From Hofstenia miamia (taxonomy: Eukaryota > Xenacoelomorpha > Acoela), in assembly GCA_004352715.1 (NCBI GenBank), contig SCFE01000096.1, positions 605,363 to 669,362 of the forward strand: DNA of 64,000 nt, in the 5' to 3' direction. Shown here one piece after another: positions 24,001 to 36,000 of the stretch; position 1 is the stretch's first letter, and every line of letters begins with the position of its first letter. The translations under genes and the position numbers were made by a program. The notes below the pieces were generated by a model that saw only the letters and a program-made list of their open reading frames with translations, searched no databases and had not been told where the DNA came from.

Positions 24001-27000
24001 ATTACAAAGTGATGATATTTACACAATGTCATTGACATCACACTAAACGCAAGGAAAACAACGTTGCTTTGACAAAATCAATGATCCAGAAGAAATGCGT
24101 TATTAAATAGCCGCGCTTTAAATTGAAGCGATATTATATTAGTCTATGTTAGGTGAAGAGTGGAGTAACATAAGACAATTACAAGGAGTGGATTAAAATT
24201 TGTGAGATATAATTTTAAAAAGTCTCAGAAAAAAACAGTAATTCCAATCTAGACATTTGATTTCGAGGGAACTAACCCAAACCCCAATAAGATGTATAAT
24301 TGTTATTGCACGGATTGCAAAGGCAGGTAAAAATAAGTTTTAGCAAATTAGGAACTCGCCAATTTAAAGGATTTGTCACGCAATAATAATTGGCATTAAA
24401 TTTTATACTTTTATAAAAGTTTTAAGTTTGGCGACCATAATTCTGTGTTCACAAATCTTTTCTACAAGATGTAATTATATTAGACTATGTGGTATTCTGA
24501 AATCCGTGGTGCCACTTTCTTCATCAATGTTCAGGGTCCCATTCAAATCTCATAGGAGTGAAGAGCACCGCACCGCAGTATGCAAATTTTAACAACAACT
24601 ACTTGTCGTTCCGGCTAACAAACTAGCCTTAGCGGGCGCCTTCTGGTGAAAAATAGCCCAGTGTGCAACTCCGTGGCTAACCACTATCAGTACGTCTGAA
24701 ACTAGATAAGTTATTGGACTCTTCTCAAAAAATATTCACTTATAAATGGGGAACATAGTTAGAGTTAATGATTCATGAATAACACGTTGACTGCCACGGT
24801 AAAATTGCATTTTCGTTCTGCACAAAAAACAGACCTCACTACAGGATGCCAAAGCCAAGCAAATAAATAAACTAGGACAAATATTTGTGACGGTTACTTA
24901 AATGAAAATCATGTGTTGATGCAGCGTAGTAAAAAATATGTATCAACATATATTGTTGACATTGCAGTCAACGTGTTAATAAATGTTTGAAATATTCATT
25001 ACACTCGCACATTACCTGAACATGCAAACTTTGCTGCTACTATGAATAATTAATCTTTGAAATTTAAATTTATTCGTCCGCTAAATACGTAGCAAATTAT
25101 TTTTGTTAATTAAAGTTATAAATTCGCATTTTAGCACTGTAATATATTTCTTTATTGTTAATTCAATTCTTAAGCTGACATTTAGTTTCAATACTATACC
25201 GCTGTTTAGAACCATATTAAAAATACTTTTATTAAAATTCACTCATGCAAAATGCGCCAAAAACATCAAATTGGCATGAAAATTTTTTATAAAAATTTCT
25301 GGACGTTTAATTTTAAAGTAATTAGTGAATTAATCTCATCTAGAAAAAGTCATACATAAATATTCTCTTCAAATATCAAACTTTGCACGCTACATATATT
25401 TTGTGAATTTTACACGGAGTTGATATTAACAAAATTTCTTCAATTAGCCCGTAAACAAGGCATCACAATGAAATCTAGATGCTGAACAAAAATTTTTATA
25501 TTCGAATTTACAATCAAAATAAACCTTAATATTAGAAAACGAAAATATAACTTCAATTCTAGCAAAATTGAGTGGCAACAGGCTTGTCAACGAGCATTGG
25601 ATATACAACGAGCTCAAAGCGAGCATTTATTAACCCATATCAGCTCAGTGGTACATATATGGCACATTAACAGTATGATGCAATATTGCATCATACATCT
25701 CTCTGGGTTAAGACAAACTTGAACAAATGTATTGGAAATACGCAACAAGCCTGCTACAGCATGTTCATATGAGTACAGTGCTTCAAACCTTCCAGTCTTT
25801 GCTCTGCTGCCACCTTGAAAAGAAGTGTTGTTCTTCGGTGCCAAGAACAATGGCTTCCAGTAGAAAGTAAGTATATTTTGCACATTTATTTGATGAATAT
25901 GTTCTTTTGGTAACTGCATTATGTTGAACAAGTTATAAACTGANNNNNNNNNNNNNNNNNNNNNNNNNNNNNNNNNNNNNNNNNNNNNNNNNNNNNNNNN
26001 NNNNNNNNNNNNNNNNNNNNNNNNNNNNNNNNNNNNNNNNNNNNNNNNNNNNNNNNNNNNNNNNNNNNNNNNNNNNNNNNNNNNNNNNNNNNNNNNNNNN
26101 NNNNNNNNNNNNNNNNNNNNNNNNNNNNNNNNNNNNNNNNNNNNNNNNNNNNNNNNNNNNNNNNNNNNNNNNNNNNNNNNNNNNNNNNNNNNNNNNNNNN
26201 NNNNNNNNNNNNNNNNNNNNNNNNNNNNNNNNNNNNNNNNNNNNNNNNNNNNNNNNNNNNNNNNNNNNNNNNNNNNNNNNNNNNNNNNNNNNNNNNNNNN
26301 NNNNNNNNNNNNNNNNNNNNNNNNNNNNNNNNNNNNNNNNNNNNNNNNNNNNNNNNNNNNNNNNNNNNNNNNNNNNNNNNNNNNNNNNNNNNNNNNNNNN
26401 NNNNNNNNNNNNNNNNNNNNNNNNNNNNNNNNNNNNNNNNNNNNNNNNNNNNNNNNNNNNNNNNNNNNNNNNNNNNNNNNNNNNNNNNNNNNNNNNNNNN
26501 NNNNNNNNNNNNNNNNNNNNNNNNNNNNNNNNNNNNNNNNNNNNNNNNNNNNNNNNNNNNNNNNNNNNNNNNNNNNNNNNNNNNNNNNNNNNNNNNNNNN
26601 NNNNNNNNNNNNNNNNNNNNNNNNNNNNNNNNNNNNNNNNNNNNNNNNNNNNNNNNNNNNNNNNNNNNNNNNNNNNNNNNNNNNNNNNNNNNNNNNNNNN
26701 NNNNNNNNNNNNNNNNNNNNNNNNNNNNNNNNNNNNNNNNNNNNNNNNNNNNNNNNNNNNNNNNNNNNNNNNNNNNNNNNNNNNNNNNNNNNNNNNNNNN
26801 NNNNNNNNNNNNNNNNNNNNNNNNNNNNNNNNNNNNNNNNNNNNNNNNNNNNNNNNNNNNNNNNNNNNNNNNNNNNNNNNNNNNNNNNNNNNNNNNNNNN
26901 NNNNNNNNNNNNNNNNNNNNNNNNNNNNNNNNNNNNNNNNNNNAATTACGGTGCTACAGGGACAATAAGAGCAAACAAGTGTAAAAATTACCTCCTGAAA

Positions 27001-30000
27001 TCAGTTGATGTTATGAAGAAACAAAAGAGAGGAACGGCTGAGTTCGCCACAGACAATGAAAATAAAATTATGGTATGTAGATGGATGGATAATGCAGTCG
27101 TATCAGTAGCATCAACAGTCCATACAAACAATGCCTCAAGCAAAGTAAAAAGGTACTCAAAGAGCGGGAAAAAGAATGTAAAAGTTGACTGCCCAAAGAT
27201 AGTTCAAGAATACAATCAACATATGGGAGGAACTGATAGGCAGGATCAAAATGTAAACAAATATCGTATTGCTCTTAGGGGAAAAAAGTGGTATTGGTGT
27301 ATATTTACTTGGTTGATTGATGTAACAGAACAAAATGCTTGGTTGTTGCATAAGAAGTCTGACGGGGAATTGACACAATTTGAATTCAAGGAACAGATTG
27401 CTCAGACATATCTTACTCGGTTTGGAACGCCACCTAAGGGAGCCGGGAGACCACCGTCCTACTCAACAAAGGGTGACAAATGAATGTTGGAAGATATTCG
27501 TTTTGATGGAGTAGAACATTATCTTGTGGAAACACATGATAACAAAAGAAGATGTGCTGGAGAAGGATGTAAGAAAAGACCTTTCAGTCAGTGTAGCAAA
27601 TGTGATATAGGTCTCTGCTTGGAATGTAATCTTTCATTTCATACAAAATAATGATGTGCTCTGAGTATTTACATTTTGATCAATATTGTTTTTTACCCTG
27701 TACATGTATGTCAAACTTGAAGTAATATGTTTTTTTTACCAAACTTTGATATTAAATAGAAATGTAGTAGCTCATACAATGGTTAAAATATTTGTTTTAG
27801 TTTCCCCATTTTACAGTATTTGGCATAATTTTGCTAAAAATATTGAAGTTTGTATATCATTANTTGAAGTAATATGTTTTTTAACAAACTTTGATATTAA
27901 ATAGAAATGTAGTAGCTCATACAATGGTTCAAATGTTTGTTTTAGTTTCACCATTTTATAGTATTTGCTGTAATTTTGCTAAAAATATTGAAGTTTGTAT
28001 ATCATTATTATTTTTGTAGTTTCCATAGCCTAATATTGTAATATAACTAATCAAATTACAAATAAATAAATGTATTTAGGATACAGATGCTTTTTCTTTC
28101 AACATAAAATAATGTACTTGGATGTGCTCAGTGGTACATATATGGCACATCTTATTCTATCAGAGAAATGTAAACNTTGTAATATAACTAATCAAATTAC
28201 AAATAAATAAATGTATTTAGGATACAGATGTTTTTTCTTTCAACATAAAATAATGTACTTGGATGTGCTCAGTGGTACATATGTGGCACATCGTATTCTA
28301 GCAATACTATTGCAGAGAAATGTAAACCAAGACGGTTTCCTAATAATTTGGGAGAACCAACACCAAAAATATTAAAANNNNNTTTTTTTATTTGCTGTGC
28401 CATATATGGATCACTGAGCTAATGCAGGTACATTTTTTTCAGTAAACATATTTTATGAATATCGAATTTCTAGTATGTTCTAAGTTCATTTTATGTTTCA
28501 TATTTCAGATCCCTGACTATGCATGATATATTAGCTATATTAAATCTGAAATTACTACACACAAATTAATTGGAGCTGAAATGGGTTAAGGAAAGTAAAT
28601 TTATAGTTCTGCTTTTTAAGTAGTTTATGCAGATTTTTCATATTTCTTCATTCAATATAACTTTTTATACTGTTATTTTACATGTACAATGCTTATTAAA
28701 TAATAGGAAGACCTATTTAAAAAATTTGAGAGCCCAATATTTTTAAAAATAATATCGAGCTAAAGCAAGCCTCATTGAATGCTCTTTGGCGACCCGAGCC
28801 CAAAATACTCAAAAGTAAAACGAGGCGAGTTTAAAATTTTTTACCTGAATTACGATTTCCTAATTAAGCAGCATGTTTGATGTTTTGTTGGCCGTAGTCA
28901 TAAGCAGGCATCCATTTTAATATATTTATTATATTGACTGCACTATGTAAGGATACGAATAAAAAAGGCCTTCACCTGAGTAATGATCCCATTTAGAAAT
29001 TTCAGCGTCTCCCAAAAGCTATTCAACTGGATTGGAATAAAAGGTGAATTCAGAATTATTAGAAAATAATAGTCCAGCCTAGCCTCACTAAATATTATTG
29101 CTCTGCTTGTTTACAGTCCGGAGATTTAATTATATATAGCTGAAATTAGCGGAAGAGGAAAATTATCTTTAAGATTAAGAGAATAACAATATTTTTTAAA
29201 ATAAAATTAATAAAGGTGTCTAGATTATTTATAACAATATTAAAAAGCTTATTACTAAATTCGGCGCTACATTTCTCTAATTTGATTTACGTAATCCCAG
29301 TCTCTAGGTTATTTGTCTCGACTTTCAATCTCATGGGAATAAGTTCAGTAAATTCCATGGAACGAGTTTCTGAGAACATTTATTATAAACACTAACAGGC
29401 GCAGATGAAAATTCATATCAAACCCTTAAAATATGGATAATTACTCAAAAGTCTAAAATTTAATGAATGCACTTCCTAAATAGAAAGTGCAAATTTGAAA
29501 AATGCACATTGTCTTCAATAGGACATTTACGGACGCCATCAATACAAGAAAAATGACATCTCAGTAGATGACATGAATACAGTGCGCCAATCATTCTTAC
29601 CATACGAAGAATTAGCATACAGAGAGTCAATTCTCATTACTTATAATTGATTTTGCTCAACTGTTAAATGCATTTGAATCATTAAGTAAAACTCCATTGA
29701 CTAATTGACTGCATGCATCAGAATGTCCCATTGTCGATATTCATTGTGTTAAGTGTCAATCAATAACTGCCTTAAAGTCGGCTTTCTTAAAAACTGAAAA
29801 TCTATATAACATTTCAAAATAATACATTTATAAGCTTGATATTAGTGAAATGGTCATAATTCGAACATTGTATACAAATGCGCATGTCGGAAGGAGACTA
29901 AAACTTAACTAGATAAAATCTTACATGAGATTCCATCTCCAGTCGCTTCGTTTGCAAAAGATTGAGAGAGTCAAAGTCCATTAAATCTAAAACAAAGTAA

Positions 30001-33000
30001 ACTAATCAGTGGTAAGATGTACACTGTACAGTGCATCGCAAGAGTAAGAAATCTACACGAGAAAAAGTTGAGTAGTATATATATTAACATGAAAATAGAT
30101 GCGAATATTGTCTGCACAGTAAATTGAAAAGATGACTGTAATTACATTGCTATAAAGCTATATGATAATTAATGGACTAACTGGTCCACGACATAGAAGT
30201 TCTTTATGAATGAAATCTTTTGAATGAGTAAACTTACTAGCTTCATCAAGGGCTTTTTGTGCGTTTTTTCCGGCAACAACTACTTGCGCGGCTGCCTGAT
30301 TAACGGCTTTGCTGTCATCGATGACCGCTTTGAGGTTACTGGATTCAGGATTGGCCTTTACTTTACCAGCCATCACCAATTGCGCACAAGCGGATGTTAT
30401 TTCTTTGGTGCATGCAATCATTTTAGCCGCCGATGCTACTCCTTTTACACTCTCATCTGCAACATCGCTAAACGAATCATACCCAACAGAAGTAGAGAAA
30501 AAGCAGTGCAAGAAAGCAAATATATACATTAAAGCATGCAAAATATTAAAATTCACAAGTCTTACAGAACAGAAACATGTATCTTAATACTATGAACTGC
30601 GAATATTTAATGAAAATGTATGTAGTACAAAACAAGAGAAAGTCTCATTGTCGAAAATTGAAAGGTCCGGTATCGATGTAGACTAAAACTTCAACTATTA
30701 CCACTAAGTCAGATGTATACATATTTTCACCTGCAACAGCAGCAAAAGCAACAATTTAGTCATTAAAGCAACATCCATCCAACAAAATTGTATTGATGCA
30801 TGGCTAAAAATAAACTGGAATGAAGTGCAACTTTACCATTATGAGAGTGGCTGTCTCCCTACAGCGAAATTTTAGATGGCCCTCATTAACTGTAATAGTG
30901 CAGTCTACTAATCTTAGAACTTAGAAATTAGCATTGCCAAAGTTAGTTAAGCGTTTTTGATATATATCGTTTCATTCATTTCAAACCAATCAATTTCAAT
31001 AGTAATTTAGTTAACCAGTAATAATAATCAAACAAATATAATAAAAAAGAAAAGCAATGAATTACAACAAATATTCAAATACCTAACACAGTGGACAATT
31101 TCTAAAATCAGATGCTGTATAACTTACTTGAAAGAGGATTATCCTAAAACTAGGGTTAATAAACGGCCTAATAGAAATTGGTGCCATTCTGTCTATCTGA
31201 TATGTAATTAAAAATCATTTTTGCGATTTTAAAATAATTTAGTAACCACCCAGATGAATTCCAAACTTGCTAAAAATTGTTTCAAAACTGTGAAGGTTTC
31301 TGTAAAAAAATCTAAATGCACTAATAAAGACATAAAAAATTGAAAACATCAAGGATAGAGGGGTGTCTTTTCTTTCCCTTACAGTCTAAAATCGCGGCTG
31401 GGCACGGTCCTGTTGAGGAGCACCTTTGTTCGAAGTTTTCGATTCCTGCGCCTGTAGCGTTACGACGCATAAATTTGCACATAAACACCTCCAAAGGGCT
31501 TGCGAGGTCTATCAAAAAAATACTTGAGGATAATTGATGCTCCCAAGGGCATCAGAACGCACATTTTTGAACATTCAGTAATGGGCAAATAGGTTTTTCA
31601 AAAATGGGAATTTTCATTAAAAAAAATAGTCTATATTTTCAATTAATTCCAGCACAGATTTTCTACCATCACATGGTACGACCTTCCCATATAGATGTAC
31701 CAATATTTCAAAGCTTAAAATGTTTAATAGGCTTGAAGATAATTATTCGAAGATGGAAACAAAACGAGGTTTTGAATCGTTGTGCAAGTTGGGTTTAAAA
31801 GAATTAAAAAATCACGAACCCTATTTAACTCTGGGGCCTGAAAACTTTTATTAAATTCATAAAATCATATAAAATCATCATGGTGGATGAATAAAGACAA
31901 AAATTTCTTAGCAGACCTAAACACGGAAAACCTACACATCCACATGTTCCCAGCCTTTCTCCAAAGTACTAAGTACTAAAAACTAGCGTGTTTATTGGCA
32001 ATATAAATGATTTTACTAAAAAGCGAAACCAAAATCTATATGGATAAATTACCAATTTTACATATTGTGTAGACGTGATTTCAAATATCAATATTGAAAA
32101 TGTAAGAGATATAATCGGATGATAACGCTAATGCAGGGTTTATACAAATTACCTTGTAGGAGCGAGTACCCAACTGTATAACGTGTTGGGTTCGAGGCGG
32201 ACATCACTGTAAGTAAGTGGTTCAAGTCTCTGTCTTGTCAAGGAGAGATACAATATTTGTGTGTTGTTGTCAAAAGTCAGAAGTAAAAAATATTATTTTA
32301 ATTGAACGAAATAATTATTTGCTGCAGATGTGCATTCTATTAAAAAGCGAAATATAAGATATAGCTGACAACGCCAGTAATTTTGACCGAAAACAAATTC
32401 TTACAAAAATTAACGAATATTTGATAATATTGTGAAAGGACATTTTGTGCAAAAAAGAAATATAATTCCAGTTCACAATTAGTACCAAAGTTTGCCAATA
32501 ATTTGTAAATTTAACAATGAAGCCTAGGAATATTCTAAAAATCTCATCAGCAAGTCAAGTGAACATTATCAAACAAATAGATTTTTTACAAAGCCATTTT
32601 AGTGGGAATATTAATTTAAATATACACACTGATGATATTTTAATATTTTCCTTAATTTTTGTATTTACGGGATAATAGTGAATAGCAACGACATATACAG
32701 CCTAGTGATTCTACACAACTTCGGACATCAATTTTTCTACATATATTTATCCTTAACCAAAATATTGTGTTTTGAGAAATTACGATTCTCAGAGTGCTTA
32801 ATGAACGGATTAACAGAAAAATTTGACGCCACAACCCAACATGTTTTTCACTGCTATAAAAATGGACTCTTTCGCTTCTGCTGTTTTCAAGTTAGATCTG
32901 TACCAACAAACAACAGGTTGTAAATAGCCCGTTCAATATAGGGTTAGAAATTTAGCGAACCAATATAGTCTACAAATGAAATTGTACAGAAACTTAGAAA

Positions 33001-36000
33001 AAGTTGCAAATTCTAGATTTGAAAAGACTAACACAAGCATTGTCACCGCGGATCCAATCATTTTCCCTGCCGTGAGCAAACCACCTGTCCACCTAGAATT
33101 GCGTTGATAGAACTCGTCCGGCGCACGATCTGAAGAATGCACGGAAGCGATTTCGCGTTGGAGATTTTGCACAGAATGCATCATTTGTTTCATTGCCTTA
33201 ATTAATGTCACATTCTGAAATTCATAAGAAAAAATACCTGCATTAGTCTAGTACATGATTCCAAAATCAATGTGTTAACTTCTAATTTTACACCAGATAG
33301 CTTGGAAATGGTATTTGATTGGAGTTTCTAAATTTTAAAGGGGTGAGAAACAGCAGTATAGTCACAAAACCGTAAATTAGAAGCACAATAACTGCTTTCA
33401 TCAGATTACGGCGATTTTAAATAATTTTAAATACTAAAAGCAAAGCAACCAGAAGAGAACACGTTACTTAAACTAATGAATATCACGGGAAATTCAATAA
33501 TAACCGTGGCCAAAAAGAGAAATCTATTCGCACAATGATTAAATCATGCTTCACTGTTGTACAGAGTAAAATCCCTGCAATTGTTCAAGCGAAAAATTAA
33601 CCTAAATTACCCGAAGAATTTTATTGGTCCCAGAAGCATTTAGTCTTATCAGATTTGATCCAATCAAATGAAATTTTTTGTTCACGGAGGTTCTACAACA
33701 TGACTTCTGTTTTAACGAAAATTGGCAAAAAATAGTATTCTTCTGAAATCTGTGATTCCAAATCAACTAAATAGTAAATCTCGCGGTGCTGGGAAAAGTA
33801 AATCGCACGGGACTGAATGGTACACAAAAACTTTGTTATCATTCCCCTAACTTTGTGCACGGCTGTCCAGAACAGGGCTTGAGCAAAATATTTACAAAAA
33901 ATTAAATAGTTGAGGTTAGTTGTTACATTTATATCCAAGGCCTTCCAGATTCCTTAATAGGTTTGGATAAAATAGTTTGAAAATGTAAACAAAACGTCTC
34001 GTGAGTTTAAAGTCAAATGAGGCAGATTAGTGTTAACATAACCAGGGTTCGAGTTACTTGGGCAGAGTTCGAGTATTTTTTAAGAATATTCGATCGAGTT
34101 TTTTCAAATTTTCACAATTCCAAGTTTTTAATGCGAAAAAAATATTTAGTAGCGATTTTTAATCGATTTGCAACTATTAATGAATTTTCTTCGGAGTTTT
34201 TCCGATCGAGGTATGTCAACTCAATCGAGTTCACATTTTTAACATTTCGAATACTCGAAAAGCATAAAGGATGAGTTAAAATTACTAAAAATCGTTGAAT
34301 GGATATGGATATACCTCGCAAACTACTAAATTCATGGAAAAATATTTTGCTTAGAATTTTTTCGAATGAAATTCATAGCAGTAAATGATAAACCATGAAG
34401 AAGTTTTGGAGAAATTAGACATCAACTTAAAAAACTTCCATATTTTTCATTTACCCAGTATCACTTCCAAATCATAATCAAAATTAAAAGCGGCACAGAT
34501 ACATTTACTTAGTCCGGAATAACAAATATAATTCCTAAGCGTAGGTGTACACAGAAAAAAAGTTGCGTATAAAACGATTTAATTGCTCTAGGGAGCAGCT
34601 GTATGCTTGGGTTTCCGTGATCATAAACCATTTCGCAGCCAGATTTTATTGTGGGGAATTGAGTGGAGTTGTATGTGAAGTGATTGTGAGAAAATTGATT
34701 TAGCCAGTGAATGTCAAAGGAAAATATTAATGACTTTGTTACACGCAAATTTTCCGCGGAACATATTGATATTTTGTAAGGTTTTCCAATAAGTCACATG
34801 CGACTAATTGAAAAAATAATCATTTACTCGCAATTTCAAAACTTTCTAATCTTCCCCTAAATGTAGCGTCCCCTCCAGGAATAGTAAAAAAGCGCACTCC
34901 AAACTAGTGGCTCGTTCGCAATCTCTTGCTGTTAAGATATCCTCGAAAGTTCAAAAACCAACGGAGTTACTTCTTGATGGTATGTCCATCATGAGAAAAT
35001 TCGTCGTTTTTCTTCTTATCAAATGCCTTTTTTAAAGAAATGATTGTCATACAGTACCGAGTTGAGATTTTGAAAAAATCTTTTAAGCCTGATGCTTGTA
35101 CTTTCATTAACACACCTCAACACTTATTTTGTTGTTGCAAGACGGTGTGAAAATTCAGAATATTCTTGAAACTTCCCATTTTTTAACTTACTTCTTCAAT
35201 CTGTAATTGGAACCCTCAAAGTCTACAATAAGACACAGTTCTGTATTTTTACTACAAGAACGATCGACTTATTTCATAAAACAATTTCAAGGACAATGAA
35301 AGTGCACTTCTAAGTTAAGTAACTCTATAATCGCTTAAAGTAATTTTAACGTATGTAATAAAATAAAAACCAACTTCAATTGCAGAAACGGCTTCGTCCA
35401 TCAATCGAGAAGTCTCGTGCAGTTCTTTCTCTAATTTTTCACCCATCATTTCAACATCTTCATTGTTGTCGAAACTAGCAATCTCATCATTCTAAGAGAT
35501 TTCTAACGCGAGGAATGTACGGAAAGGGACATACCTGAAGTGTTTCTAAAATAATGGAGATGTCTTCAGCGATGGTTGACACTGAAACTTCACTGACGGA
35601 ATCTCGTAAGAATTCGTCACATTTTGATGAAAGGTCCGAAGCGAGCTTGTTGGTCTGAGATTTTAGAAGACTTAATACTAAAAAAGTACTTCGTTAAAAA
35701 ATTTATATGACAGTAATGTAAAGCATATTGTTGCAATCAAATTGTGAATATGGTACATTGTCGATTGACAATATACTAATTGAATTTTGTCAACCCATTC
35801 TTACAAAAATGGAATTTATTTACGTGATCAATTGATTGCAATATGAATCATTAATTAGCTAATCGCGATATAAAATGATTTATTCTTGTACGTGGCAGGT
35901 TATCCGTTAAGTATTCGCTAGCACAGATATTTGGGTCCTAAACAAATACAATTGTTCATCATCCAAAATGGCTCTAAGGACTCCACTTGATCGTTACCAC

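Larger units (their letters stand above)
25634..28585. mobile_element. piggyBac DNA transposon, nearly full length, gap inside
   Basis: Both ends are clear: TTAA (25630-25633) then CCCATATCAGCTC, and GAGCTGAAATGGG then TTAA (28586-28589). This is the TTAA-CCC...GGG-TTAA layout of piggyBac. Subterminal repeats AGCTCAGTGGTACATATA occur at 25642, twice near the right side (28126 and 28267 onward) and inverted at 28396-28420. The transposase is read on the plus strand after a 1000-N gap (25944-26943). A 24-bp perfect palindrome lies near the left end. The right part contains two local duplications at single N bases, so the true length is uncertain. It sits in the last intron of the HIP1-like gene. 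Confidence 0.92.

Noticed and set aside
28038-28310. Real tandem duplication within the piggyBac element
   Set aside because: The copies meet at a single N and differ slightly, which fits unmerged haplotypes better.
32150-32240. tRNA-like sequence with GGTTCGAGGC and GGTTCAAGTC
   Set aside because: The stems around these words do not pair as T-arms and no acceptor stem could be found. At most it is an old tRNA-derived repeat.
33215-33237. A 23-base intron
   Set aside because: Too short for known spliceosomal introns. The acceptor 18 bases further on gives 41 bases and matches the family spacing.
34850-34998. Minus-strand stretch reading FEDILTARDCERATSLEC, loosely like a HIP1 block
   Set aside because: The true exon for that block is at 33238-33327 with a near-exact GVKLEVN match and correct phase. 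This stretch also lacks a good acceptor.
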